Counted from the stretch's first letter, positions 7,226 to 14,198 are shown. The stretch: DNA of 32,800 bases from Streptomyces laculatispora (GCF_017353455.1 NZ_JAFMPZ010000193.1:1-32800), one strand, 5' to 3'. Notes: generated from the letters alone by a model not told the origin. Translations and numbers: made by a program.

Positions 7226-8053
7226 ATGACCGCAAGCACCTCTGGTTCGGCATCCGCGCCCGCGCCTCTGACCGGGCCCGCGGCGCCCTGCTGGGTCAAT
7301 CTCATGACCCGGGACCTGGAGTCGGCGCAGGAGTTCTACGGCCCGGTGATGGGCTGGACCTTCCGGCCGGGCAAGCTCGGCCAGGAGTTCTCGGTCGCCC
7401 GCCGCGGCGACGTGCCGGTCGCCGGTATCGGTGCGGTGGCGACCACGTTCCGTGTCGCGGTGGCGTGGACGCCCTACTTCGCCGTCCAGGACGCCGATGT
7501 GACCGCCTCCCGGATCCGCGAGCGCAGCGGCACGGTGGCGGTGGGTCCGCTGGCCCTGGGCAAGGGGCGCGGCGCGCTGGCCGCCGACCGCGAGGGCGCG
7601 GGGTTCGGCATCTGGGAACGGACCGAGCCCGCGACCTCGCCGCCCGCGCCGGACGGCCATTCACATGCCTGGCTGCGGCTGCACACCAGGAGCGCGTTCG
7701 ACGCCGCGATCTTCTACGGCGAGGTGCTGGACTGGGCGAGCGGGCGGCCCGGCTGCTGCGAGGTGTCGTACGCGAAGGACGAGGTGATCGTGAGCTGCGG
7801 CGGCCGCCAGCTGGCCCGGATCAGCTCGGGCGCGGTCGAGGCGGCCCCCGATCCGCTGATCCGGCCGCACTGGCAGGTCAACTTCCCCGTCCCCGACGTG
7901 GCCGCCGCCGTCGCGTCGGCGCAGAAGCACGGCGGTTCGCTCGTCGAGGAGTTGTCGCGGCGCGACGCACGGGAGGCGACACTGCTCGATCCGGACGGCG
8001 GACTCTTCACCCTCACGGACGTCCACAACCCCACCGCGGCCGTCCCGGCCTGA
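7226..8053 (+). CDS. VOC family protein with two glyoxalase-fold domains
   Basis: A 275-residue protein made of two vicinal-oxygen-chelate repeats, approximately residues 20-135 and 145-270. The first begins WVNLMTRDLESAQEFYGPVMGW and the second HAWLRLHTRSAFDAAIFYGEVLDW, so the duplication is plain. This arrangement is that of the mycobacterial CFP30B/27-kDa antigen group, often annotated as hydroxylase or glyoxalase without biochemical proof. The ATG at 7226 was chosen because the upstream frame is low-complexity; GAAGG at 7211 is a modest ribosome binding site. It lies between the DUF6479 gene and a second VOC gene on the same strand, but gaps of about 170 nt on each side and a promoter before the next gene argue against one operon. 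Confidence 0.85.
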   Translation: MTASTSGSASAPAPLTGPAAPCWVNLMTRDLESAQEFYGPVMGWTFRPGKLGQEFSVARRGDVPVAGIGAVATTFRVAVAWTPYFAVQDADVTASRIRERSGTVAVGPLALGKGRGALAADREGAGFGIWERTEPATSPPAPDGHSHAWLRLHTRSAFDAAIFYGEVLDWASGRPGCCEVSYAKDEVIVSCGGRQLARISSGAVEAAPDPLIRPHWQVNFPVPDVAAAVASAQKHGGSLVEELSRRDAREATLLDPDGGLFTLTDVHNPTAAVPA

Positions 8054-8118
8054 CCAACGGGGCGTCCCGCGTCGTCGTCCGGGCCGCGGTCACAGCCGCT
8101 GGGCAGCACCGGAGGACC

Positions 8119-8147
8119 TCGACGATCCGGGGCAGTGCGCCTAGAAT
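8119..8147 (+). promoter_or_regulatory. Vegetative-type promoter of the second VOC gene
   Basis: TCGACG (8119-8124), a 17-nt spacer and TAGAAT (8142-8147) resemble an HrdB promoter. It would give a leader of about 75 nt before the GTG at 8230, which has a TTGGAGGC ribosome binding site. Confidence 0.5.
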
Positions 8148-8229
8148 CTTTGGTACGGCATCGCGCGTCGGTCACCGGTCGGGTGAGGCGTGGAGGTGCC
8201 CGTGAGATGCCTGTTGGAGGCATTCCACC

Positions 8230-8619
8230 GTGTCAGTCGAGTTGAATCACACCATCGTTCACGCCCGGGACAACCGGGAATCCGCAGAGTTCCTGGCCGA
8301 CATCCTGGGGCTGGAGACCGGCGCGGAGTGGGGCCCGTTCATCCCCGTCATCACGGCCAACGGGGTCACCCTGGATTTCGCGACCACTCCCGCCGAATCC
8401 ATCACACTCCAGCACTACGCCTTCCTCGTCTCGGAGGCGGAGTTCGATACGGCGTACGCCCGCATCCAGGAGCTCGGGGCCGCCTACTACGCCGATCCGC
8501 ACCGTAAGCACCCGGGCGAGATCAACCACAACGACGGCGGCCGGGGCGTCTACTTCATCGACCCCGCAGGTCATGCGATGGAGATCATCACACGTCCGTA
8601 CGGGGGCTTCGCCTCCTGA
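8230..8619 (+). CDS. VOC family (glyoxalase/bleomycin-resistance fold) protein
   Basis: A 129-residue single-domain vicinal-oxygen-chelate protein. Three potential metal ligands occur where expected in the fold: a His near the N-terminus (LNHTIVHARD), a His in TLQHYAFLV, and the Glu of HAMEIITRPYG at the C-terminus. Family members include glyoxalases, extradiol dioxygenases and antibiotic-binding proteins, so the activity is undetermined. The GTG start at 8230 follows GGAGG by about 9 nt. It is followed at once by a strong bidirectional terminator, so it is transcribed alone. Confidence 0.85.
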   Translation: MSVELNHTIVHARDNRESAEFLADILGLETGAEWGPFIPVITANGVTLDFATTPAESITLQHYAFLVSEAEFDTAYARIQELGAAYYADPHRKHPGEINHNDGGRGVYFIDPAGHAMEIITRPYGGFAS

Positions 8620-8637
8620 CGGCGGGCGCCGGTTCAG

Positions 8638-8678
8638 GGGCTCGGCCGGATCCGCCGCACGCGGGTCCGGCCGGGCCC
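8638..8678. terminator. Bidirectional terminator between VOC and GNAT genes
   Basis: An 18-bp stem (8638-8655 with 8661-8678, wobble pairs only as imperfections) has a 5-nt CGCAC loop. It lies 18 nt after the plus-strand VOC stop and 10 nt after the minus-strand GNAT stop, the expected place for a shared convergent terminator. Confidence 0.8.
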
Positions 8679-8688
8679 TCCCCCGTCC

Positions 8689-9180
8689 TCAGGTGACCGG
8701 GAGCAGCAGTTCGGGCCGGTCCCACATCACCACGGGCGGAGCGGCCCGCTCGGTGCCGGTCCGCGTGGCTCCCACGCTCAGGTAGAAGCCCTCGGACGGT
8801 GGGTGCGAGACGATGCGTACGCCCGTGAGCCCGGCATTCCGCGCCTCGTCCAGCAGGTGTCCGACGAGCAGCCGCCCGATGCCGGCGCCCTGCGCGTCAT
8901 CGGCGACGAACATGAGGTCGAGCTCGGGCGGATCCAGGACGAGGGAGTAGAAGCCGAGCAGCCGCCCGGTGGCCTCCTCGACGGCCGCGAAGACCCTGTG
9001 CGCCTCGATGTAGTCGGGGCCCACCCGGTATCCGGCGACCATCGGGGCGTACGGCCCCTGATAGGCCCGCGAGGCCTGGACCAGCCGGGTCAGCCGCCTG
9101 GCGTCCCGGGCGATCGCCCGCCGGATCCGTACGCCTTCGCCGGGCGCCTGGCGCCCCGGCCGCGTAACACTCGGTCTCAT
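8689..9180 (-). CDS. GNAT family N-acetyltransferase
   Basis: A 163-residue acetyl-CoA-dependent acyltransferase of the Gcn5 fold. The N-terminal strand reads VRIRRAIARDARRLTRLV, and the acetyl-CoA loop is seen in DDAQGAGIGRLLVGHLLDEA (Q/R-x-x-G-x-G/A type). The substrate is unknown. The start is placed at the ATG at 9180; an in-frame GTG-type alternative exists at 9198. The choice is supported by a TAATAC hexamer 7 nt upstream (candidate -10 of a leaderless transcript) and by the absence of a ribosome binding site. The start codon sits in the loop of a 14-nt inverted repeat (9162-9196), suggesting tight control. Confidence 0.85.
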   Translation of the reverse strand: MRPSVTRPGRQAPGEGVRIRRAIARDARRLTRLVQASRAYQGPYAPMVAGYRVGPDYIEAHRVFAAVEEATGRLLGFYSLVLDPPELDLMFVADDAQGAGIGRLLVGHLLDEARNAGLTGVRIVSHPPSEGFYLSVGATRTGTERAAPPVVMWDRPELLLPVT

Positions 9181-9196
9181 GCACCGAGTATTACGC
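9162..9196 (-). promoter_or_regulatory. Operator-like inverted repeat around the GNAT start codon
   Basis: The arms 9162-9175 (GCGTAACACTCGGT) and 9183-9196 (ACCGAGTATTACGC) are complementary at 13 of 14 positions around a 7-nt centre holding the ATG. On the minus strand the upstream arm contains TAATAC, spaced 7 nt from the ATG, as in leaderless Streptomyces promoters. A repressor bound here would cover the -10, the transcription start and the start codon. Confidence 0.6.
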
Positions 9197-9238
9197 ATCC
9201 GGGGCCCGGGGGCGGCCGGTGGTCCACCGGCCGCCGCC

Positions 9239-9643
9239 TCAGGAGGAGTCGCGCGCCGCGCGCCACTGCCCGGTCAGGGCATCGACGTCGAACGGCTTGA
9301 GGTTCAGGAGCGGTCCCGGTGGCGGCCGCCTGATGGCCTCGGCGATCTTCTCGTTCACCTCGGTCAGCATCCGCCGCACCTCGGCCTCCGTCCGGACCTC
9401 GGGCAGGGCGGCGAGGATGTCCTCCGCCTCCTTGCGCAGGGCGAGGGTCGGCGGGAGCACCGAAACCCCCTCGCGCTGCATCTTCGCCTTGATCCACCAC
9501 GTCTCGTCGTACGGGCGGTCGAGGCCGTCGAGCGGCTTGCCGAACCCCGGCAGCTGGGAGAAGTCACCACGCTGTTCGGATTCGCGGATCTGTTTGTCGA
9601 CCCAGGACTCGAAGCTGATGCCGGCGGGTTTGCGTTCGGTCAC
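9239..9643 (-). CDS. DUF1992 (DnaJ-homologue C28-like) family protein
   Basis: A 134-residue protein carrying the DUF1992 signature near its start: FESWVDKQIRESEQRGDFSQLPGFGKPLDGL, followed by VLPPTLALRKE. The family is related to the conserved domain of human DNAJC28 and has no proven function in bacteria; it has no J domain here. The GTG at 9643 is chosen because it gives the usual short N-terminus before the domain and has a GAGAGG site about 9 nt upstream. The upstream in-frame reading (to 9925) runs over a non-coding spacer and the start of a divergent gene. It is preceded on its strand by a 58-nt gap from GNAT, so the two may or may not be co-transcribed. Confidence 0.8.
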   Translation of the reverse strand: MTERKPAGISFESWVDKQIRESEQRGDFSQLPGFGKPLDGLDRPYDETWWIKAKMQREGVSVLPPTLALRKEAEDILAALPEVRTEAEVRRMLTEVNEKIAEAIRRPPPGPLLNLKPFDVDALTGQWRAARDSS

Positions 9644-9776
9644 CGTGACGCCCCTCTCGGAGGACTTGTGATTCGTCCCCTCCACGATACCGAGGCGCAC
9701 CCGGCGGACCCGCTCCGGGAGGCGCCGGTGACACATCCGCGCACGCCTGGCACGGCGAGCAACTTGACCTGCCCGG

Positions 9777-9800
9777 GAATGAATTCGTGCGGCTGGGTAC
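9777..9800 (+). promoter_or_regulatory. SigB-type promoter of the membrane-protein pair
   Basis: GAAT (9777-9780), a 14-nt spacer and GGGTAC (9795-9800) match the Streptomyces SigB consensus exactly. Transcription would begin at about 9807, giving a leader of about 100 nt that starts with a 9-bp hairpin (9812-9835). Confidence 0.6.
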
Positions 9801-9811
9801 ACGAGCAGCAC

Positions 9812-9835
9812 GCCCGGACGGACCCTCGTCCGGGC
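9812..9835 (+). repeat. Hairpin at the start of the membrane-pair leader
   Basis: GCCCGGACG (9812-9820) and CGTCCGGGC (9827-9835) pair perfectly across a 6-nt loop. If the SigB-type promoter just upstream is used, this hairpin begins about 5 nt from the 5' end of the mRNA, where it could stabilise the transcript. It could equally be a protein-binding dyad. Confidence 0.5.
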
Positions 9836-9858
9836 ACGGACCGAAAGGGATGGTGAAC

Positions 9859-9903
9859 ATGGAACACAGCAGGGAGCGGACCGAGAACCGGCAGGGGTGG
9901 TGA
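9859..9903 (+). CDS. Possible 14-codon leader peptide
   Basis: The ATG at 9859, with AAAGGGA about 8 nt upstream, opens a frame of 14 codons (MEHSRERTENRQGW) ending at the TGA at 9901-9903, three bases before the ATG of the next gene. The ribosome site and tight spacing suggest translational coupling, but a frame this short can arise by chance. Confidence 0.25.
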   Translation: MEHSRERTENRQGW

Positions 9904-9905
9904 GC

Positions 9906-10481
9906 ATGACCACTGTCGTGATCATCGTCGCGGTCGTCCTGGTGGTGGCCGCCGGACTCTTCTTCGTGTTCGGCCAACAGCCGGGCGAGCGCGGCCTGCA
10001 GCGCCGCTTCGGGCCCGAGTACGACCGGACGCTCGCCCGTCACGACGGCGACGCCAAGGCCGCCCGGCACGAACTGAGCGAGCGGGTGAAGCGTCACCGT
10101 TCCCTCGATGAGCGTCCGCTGTCGCCCGAGGCCCGTGCCCGGTACACCGAGCGCTGGACCCAGACACAGAGCAGGTTCGTCGATGCGCCGCAGGAGGCCG
10201 TCGCCGAGGCCGACGCGCTCCTCGCGGAGCTGGCCCAGGACATGGGGTTCCCCGACGGCAGCGACTTCGAGGAGCAGACCGCCGCCCTCTCCGTCCACCA
10301 CGCCGAGCACATCAACGGCTACCGCCGGGTGCACGCCGTCAAGCGGGGCGAGGGCGGCACGGAGGAGATGCGAGCGGCCATGATCGAGGCCCGCGGTCTC
10401 TTCGACGTCCTGGTCTCCAACGGTACGCAGAGCCCGGCCCGCCGGGACCGGCACCATGCGGAAGGAAGTGGCACGTCATGA
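9906..10481 (+). CDS. Membrane-anchored conserved hypothetical protein
   Basis: A 191-residue protein with an N-terminal membrane segment (about residues 3-22, VVIIVAVVLVVAAGLFFVFG). A charged, helical domain follows that includes RFGPEYDRTLARHDGDAKAARHELSERVKRH and, near the end, HHAEHINGYRRVHA. I know this as a recurrent Streptomyces hypothetical family without assigned function. The ATG at 9906 follows AGGGG by about 8 nt; in-frame GTG codons at 9897 and 9900 are alternatives. It overlaps the next gene by four bases (ATGA), so the two are co-translated, and both lie behind a SigB-type promoter. A general-stress role, perhaps at the membrane, is inferred from the promoter only. Confidence 0.75.
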   Translation: MTTVVIIVAVVLVVAAGLFFVFGQQPGERGLQRRFGPEYDRTLARHDGDAKAARHELSERVKRHRSLDERPLSPEARARYTERWTQTQSRFVDAPQEAVAEADALLAELAQDMGFPDGSDFEEQTAALSVHHAEHINGYRRVHAVKRGEGGTEEMRAAMIEARGLFDVLVSNGTQSPARRDRHHAEGSGTS

Positions 10482-10924
10482 CATACGACACCGAACGCGC
10501 ACCCCTGATCCCCACAGAATCCCCCGAGGCCGCCGAACAGCGGCCAGTAGCCCCCGACCGGGCCGCCGAGCAGCCGCTGGCAGCCCCCGACCGGGGTGCC
10601 GAACAGCCGCTGGCAGCCCCTGACGGGGGCGCCGGAGCCGTCCTCGCAGCTGATCGGCCGCTCTTCCCGGAGGGCGATCAGGAGAGGCTGATCCTGCGGC
10701 TCCAGCATGCGGTGACCGAATTCGTCGAGAGCCCCCTGCGAGCGGTCGGGGAAGCCGAAAGCGCCTTCGACGCAGCCGTCGACGGCCTCGCGAGCGCCCT
10801 CAAGGAGCGTCGGCGCGAGATGGGCACCCAGCAGCAGGGCGAGGAGTCCGGGACCCGGACCGAGGAACTGCGGATCACCCTTCAGCAATACCGCGATCTC
10901 ACCGAACGGCTGCTGAACGTCTGA
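10478..10924 (+). CDS. Hypothetical protein with Pro/Ala-rich repeat N-terminus
   Basis: A 148-residue soluble protein, co-translated with the gene before it. Residues 1-60 are low-complexity and carry three tandem 11-residue units of the form AEQPLAAPDRG, encoded by three 33-bp DNA repeats. Residues 65-148 are helical and amphipathic (ERLILRLQHAVTEFVESP, ending RITLQQYRDLTERLLNV) and could form a coiled coil or bind the partner's helical domain. I cannot name a family with confidence. Pairing with the membrane-anchored gene suggests a two-component structural or stress unit, which is inference. Confidence 0.7.
   Translation: MTYDTERAPLIPTESPEAAEQRPVAPDRAAEQPLAAPDRGAEQPLAAPDGGAGAVLAADRPLFPEGDQERLILRLQHAVTEFVESPLRAVGEAESAFDAAVDGLASALKERRREMGTQQQGEESGTRTEELRITLQQYRDLTERLLNV
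10532..10630 (+). repeat. Three tandem 33-bp coding repeats
   Basis: Units at 10532-10564, 10565-10597 and 10598-10630 are each 33 nt and closely similar, the second and third most so. They keep frame and encode the repeated AEQPLAAPDRG-type peptide. Copy number probably varies among strains. Confidence 0.8.
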
Positions 10925-11084
10925 GGCGAGCGGTCACAGCCCGAGGCCGCCACCGCATTCCGCACCAGCACCAGCACCCACGGCACCCGGCCGTTCCCGG
11001 CGACGAGGAGCTCGATCCGGATGCCCTTCCCGGCGGGCTGGTGCGGTGCCGGCAGCAGGCACGGGAGGGCCTGACGCGCCCGGG

Positions 11085-12008
11085 TCAGTGCTTGTGCTCG
11101 CCGGAGTCCGGGGACTGCGTCCGGCCCGTGTCCGGCTTCCCGGCCTCGACCGTGAACGCGGCGGTGTGCACCTTGCCGCCGTGCCGGAAGTCCAGGAACA
11201 GCCGGTAGGTGCCGCCGCTGGGCGCCGTCGCCGCGAAGGAGACAGCCGGGCCCGGGCCGCCCTCGGCGGGATGCACATGCAGGTAGGCGAGGTCGCCGGA
11301 GCGCAGGGCGACGAGATGCCCGTACGCGCCGAGATAGGGCTGGAGGTCGGTGACGGGCCTGCCGTTCCTGCTGACGGTGAGCTTGAGATCGCTTTCCCGG
11401 CCGGCCTTCAGCCCGCCGCCCAGGTCCACGCGGTAGCCGTCGGTCACGGCGGTGGCGCGCGCGGCGGGGAAGGCCTTCGGCCGGTAGTCGCCCGAGACCG
11501 CGAGGTCGGCGCCGAGGACGAGTTTGCGCGCGCCTTCGGCCGCCGGGGTGAAGTCGGCGAACGCCCGGTAGTCACCGGCGGCGGGCAGGTCCACCGGGAC
11601 GGACCAGGTGCCGTCGGACGCGCGCACGGGGTGCAAATGCCGGTAGGTGCCGAGGTCGCGCGAGGCCAGGATGAAGTGCAGTTCCTTGCCGTGTTCGCGC
11701 TGGTAGTCGGTGACCTTGCGACCGGTGGCGTCCTCGACGACGGCGAACCGTATCCCGGTGCGGGCACCGGCACCGACCTCAGGCGTCTGCAGCTCCAGCG
11801 TGTAGCCCCCGTCGGATACCCCCAGCCCGCCCGCCGGGCCCGCCGCCCCGGCGGCGTCCTCCTGCTGCGTGCCGTGCCCGCCGTGCTCCGGCGCGGGTCG
11901 CGCCTCGGCGGCCACCAGCGGGTCGATGCCGTTGCCCACGCCGTAGGCGACACCGAAGGTCACGGCGAGCGCGGCGGCATAGGCGGTGATCTTCAATCCG
12001 TTGTTCAT
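11085..12008 (-). CDS. Membrane-anchored, His-rich protein, probably copper-responsive
   Basis: A 307-residue protein with an N-terminal signal or membrane segment (about residues 6-25), a His-rich linker (PEHGGHG, about 40-46) and a His-rich tail (SGEHKH). The exported part has two similar halves, each with a beta-rich segment ending in a His-X-His-Pro motif: ELHFILASRDLGTYRHLHP in the first and LVALRSGDLAYLHVHP in the second. I have no family name for it. The ATG at 12008 has a GGAGGAG site about 7 nt upstream; an earlier in-frame start (12068) would lie inside the promoter. That promoter holds a CsoR-like palindrome between its -35 and -10 boxes, so copper induction is expected. A periplasm-facing copper-binding or copper-buffering role is inferred from this and the histidines. 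Confidence 0.8.
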   Translation of the reverse strand: MNNGLKITAYAAALAVTFGVAYGVGNGIDPLVAAEARPAPEHGGHGTQQEDAAGAAGPAGGLGVSDGGYTLELQTPEVGAGARTGIRFAVVEDATGRKVTDYQREHGKELHFILASRDLGTYRHLHPVRASDGTWSVPVDLPAAGDYRAFADFTPAAEGARKLVLGADLAVSGDYRPKAFPAARATAVTDGYRVDLGGGLKAGRESDLKLTVSRNGRPVTDLQPYLGAYGHLVALRSGDLAYLHVHPAEGGPGPAVSFAATAPSGGTYRLFLDFRHGGKVHTAAFTVEAGKPDTGRTQSPDSGEHKH

Positions 12009-12045
12009 GGCGCTCTCCTCCGGGAAACGGCCGCTTCGAATGCCC

Positions 12046-12073
12046 AACATACCCCCTAGGGGTATCAAGTCAA
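12046..12073 (-). promoter_or_regulatory. Promoter with CsoR-like copper operator
   Basis: On the minus strand TTGACT (12068-12073), a 16-nt spacer and TATGTT (12046-12051) form a good vegetative promoter. The palindrome ATACCCCCTAGGGGTAT (12049-12065), with 7-bp arms ATACCCC/GGGGTAT around CTA, fills the spacer. Its form matches the GC-rich TACCC...GGGTA operators bound by CsoR copper sensors. Confidence 0.7.
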
Positions 12074-12136
12074 CCCGGGGGCGGGCGGAGAACGGAGCGC
12101 GGTCGCCGGGAGGCGGAGGCAGCGGAACCGAAGCCC

Positions 12137-12179
12137 GAGGGCTGTCCCGTGATCAATCACGGATCACGGGACAGCCCTC
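12137..12179 (-). terminator. Terminator of the tyrosine phosphatase gene
   Basis: A perfect 18-bp stem (12137-12154 with 12162-12179) has a 7-nt AATCACG loop. The arm nearer the gene includes two bases of the phosphatase stop codon, so the hairpin begins at the stop itself. It insulates the downstream copper-type gene. Confidence 0.85.
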
Positions 12180-12975
12180 AGACGGGGGACACGAGTTCAG
12201 TGCGCAGACGCCGCAGGACCGCTTCGGGGATGCGCAGCCCGTCGCGCACATAGCCGTCGAGCCCTCCCCACCGCTCGTCCATGGCGTCCAGCGCCGTGTC
12301 GAGGTAGCGGGGACGGACCTCGATGATCGCGGAGGCGATCTCCGGGTCACCGCCGGCGTCGAGGAAGTTCTGCACGTACGGCCGGAAGGCGACCCGCACC
12401 ACCGGGTTCACCGCGAGGTACTCGATCCTCACGACATCCCGCGAGGCGCCCAGCAGAAGGAGCAGCAGGGCCGCCGCCCAGCCCGTCCGGTCCTTGCCCG
12501 CGGTGCAGTGGAAGAGCACCGGGCCCGCGGCACCGTCGGCGACCGTGTCGACGAAGGCCCGGTACGCGGCCCCGGCGCGCGGCGAGAGCACCATCTGCCG
12601 GTACGTCTCCGCGAACATCTCCTCGGCCTTTCCGTCCCCGAGCAGCCGCTCCGCCTCGACCGCGTCGGCGAGCAGGGCCCTGAGCCGGGCGGGTGCCACG
12701 CCCGGGTTGTCCCCGAGCACATCGGCGACGAACAGCCGGGCCCCGGGCGGCAGGCGGTCGGGGGCCGACGCGCGCTCGTCCGCGGTCCGCAGATCGACGA
12801 CCGTGCGGATACCGAGTGCCGCCACCGCGGCGTCGTCCGCCGGATCCAGCCCACCGAGCTGTCCGGAGCGCATCACCCGGCCCGGCCGGACCTGGCGGCC
12901 GCATTCCAGGGCGATGCCGCCCAGGTCACGCAGATTGAGACCGGATACCTCCGGGATGACCCTGACGGTTTCCAC
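12178..12975 (-). CDS. Tyrosine-protein phosphatase (MptpB/Y_phosphatase3 type)
   Basis: A 265-residue protein phosphatase. The P-loop HCTAGKDRTG places the nucleophile at Cys157 and the phosphate-binding Arg at 163, with the KD variation typical of the MptpB-like dual Tyr/Ser and phosphoinositide phosphatases. The N-terminal NLRDLGG segment and VVDLRTADER are also family landmarks. No secretion signal is visible. The GTG at 12975 has a GAGGAAG site about 8 nt upstream and puts the conserved domain 10 residues in. It is transcribed alone, ending in a very strong hairpin. The substrate in Streptomyces is unknown. Confidence 0.9.
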   Translation of the reverse strand: METVRVIPEVSGLNLRDLGGIALECGRQVRPGRVMRSGQLGGLDPADDAAVAALGIRTVVDLRTADERASAPDRLPPGARLFVADVLGDNPGVAPARLRALLADAVEAERLLGDGKAEEMFAETYRQMVLSPRAGAAYRAFVDTVADGAAGPVLFHCTAGKDRTGWAAALLLLLLGASRDVVRIEYLAVNPVVRVAFRPYVQNFLDAGGDPEIASAIIEVRPRYLDTALDAMDERWGGLDGYVRDGLRIPEAVLRRLRTELVSPV

Positions 12976-13336
12976 GATGAACTTCCTCTTTTCCCGACAC
13001 GTATCCGAATTGATTTCGGCTTGGCCGGATCAAAAGTCGCGTGAGGCCGGGAATTCGACAGAGCCGAACGCCGGGGATGATCGATCGGGCACGCAGGTAC
13101 ACGGGGCAGAAAGGATGACGCGTCACCGTATCCCCGCCGGCCCGCGGCTCCACGGGGATGCGCGGGAGCGGGCAAGGGGCGGGAGCGACGTCGCGGCCGG
13201 GCTCCGCACGGTGCCGCACGCACCGCCCCGGCCGGTCGAATACAGCTTCCGGGACCGAAGATTGATCAATACGCCGCACACACCCGCGAGTGGCGGACGG
13301 GAAACACGCAAACCGGTCCCGCCCGGACGGCCGCGC
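12976..13336. other. 361-bp spacer without a gene
   Basis: No reading frame here has convincing coding character on either strand. The part next to the phosphatase is relatively AT-rich (about 12990-13040) and should hold its promoter. A perfect 10-bp palindrome ATTGATCAAT lies at 13261-13270 in a second AT-rich patch. I see no convincing terminator after the SHOCT gene. Confidence 0.5.
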
Positions 13337-13642
13337 TCATTCCGCCAGAAGCCTGTTCTTCTGCGCCACGAACTCGGCATCCGTGAGGACGCCCTGCTTC
13401 TTCAGTGCGCCCAGCCGCTCCAGCTGACCGATCAGATCATCCGGAGACGGTTCGGCGGCCTGCTGCTGCGCCTGAGGCTCGGCAGCCTGCTCCGCGTCCC
13501 GTTCGCTGAACTTCGCCTGCTGGCGTTGCTGGACCCGGCCACTGACCGCCGAGGCGGTGCCCGCGACAACGGCCGTGCGCGCCACCGTGCCGAGCAGGCC
13601 CGGCCCGCGGCGGTTCACTCCGGCTCCTCGAAAAATCGGCAT
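13337..13642 (-). CDS. SHOCT domain protein
   Basis: A 101-residue protein with a C-terminal SHOCT domain (about residues 66-101, DDLIGQLERLGALKKQGVLTDAEFVAQKNRLL). It has a Gln/Ala-rich middle and a short N-terminal segment (GLLGTVARTAVVAGTASAV, about 15-33) that could associate with membrane. SHOCT domains are short oligomerisation or anchoring modules. It follows the DUF6325 gene by 30 nt on the same strand and the two probably form an operon. The function is unknown. Confidence 0.85.
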   Translation of the reverse strand: MPIFRGAGVNRRGPGLLGTVARTAVVAGTASAVSGRVQQRQQAKFSERDAEQAAEPQAQQQAAEPSPDDLIGQLERLGALKKQGVLTDAEFVAQKNRLLAE

Positions 13643-13672
13643 GTCGTACGCCCTTCCGGTGCGGGTGCGGTG

Positions 13673-14101
13673 TCAGCGGGCGGAGCGGGCGGCGGACACG
13701 GCCGCCTCCGCGACGTCGGCGGGGATCCGCTCATGCGCGACGAGCTGTCCGCCCGACGCACGGACGGCCTCGGTGAGCGGTACCGCCCAGAGGTCCTCCC
13801 ACACGATCAGCGCCGCGGAGCTGCCCGGCGGCACTCTCTCGCCCAGCTTCCGGATGTCTTCGGTGTTCAGCATCCCGGTGACCTCGCCCTCGACCGGCTC
13901 GAACGAGACGAGGTCCTCGGGGTCGAGGTCGTCCAGCTCGACGGTCTCGAGCGTGCCGTCGTCGGCCCGGTACACAAAGGCCAGGTCGATGATGCGTACC
14001 GCCTTCGACGCGACCGCGTCGGCCAGCGCCGGGGCGATCGCACCGGTGAACCGGCTGCCGGGGAAGGCGACGACGAGGTACTCCACAGGTCCCACAGCCA
14101 C
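13673..14101 (-). CDS. DUF6325 family protein
   Basis: A 142-residue acidic protein starting MAVGPVEYLVVAFPGSRFTG, with the alternating strands of the DUF6325/DUF1269-like group (AVRIIDLAFVYRADDG, SSAALIVWEDLWAVPL). In actinobacteria these proteins are repeatedly paired with a SHOCT-domain protein, as here, and no function is established. Upstream lie a near-perfect palindrome at 14155-14171 and a TATGCT hexamer (14137-14142, minus strand), giving a candidate regulated promoter. Confidence 0.85.
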   Translation of the reverse strand: MAVGPVEYLVVAFPGSRFTGAIAPALADAVASKAVRIIDLAFVYRADDGTLETVELDDLDPEDLVSFEPVEGEVTGMLNTEDIRKLGERVPPGSSAALIVWEDLWAVPLTEAVRASGGQLVAHERIPADVAEAAVSAARSAR

Positions 14102-14154
14102 GGGGTGTCCTCTCCGGAGGGATGGATTGCCAGCAGCATAACTTCGGTCATTTG

Positions 14155-14171
14155 TTGTCGCACTGCGGCAA
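14155..14171 (-). promoter_or_regulatory. Palindrome upstream of DUF6325
   Basis: TTGTCGCA, one C, then TGCGGCAA: seven of eight positions are complementary. It lies about 55 nt upstream of the DUF6325 start and just upstream of a TATGCT -10-like hexamer (14137-14142, minus strand), the usual place for a repressor or activator site. Confidence 0.45.
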
Positions 14172-14198
14172 ATCGCCCGACGACACCCAAGGTGGAGA

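Noticed and set aside
10925-11084. Possible terminator between the convergent genes (GTGCC 11046-11050 with GGCAC 11058-11062)
   Set aside because: Only 5 bp of stem; too weak to call. The 160-bp spacer shows nothing else convincing.
13261-13270. ATTGATCAAT palindrome
   Set aside because: Short and not placed relative to a clear promoter; mentioned only as content of the spacer.
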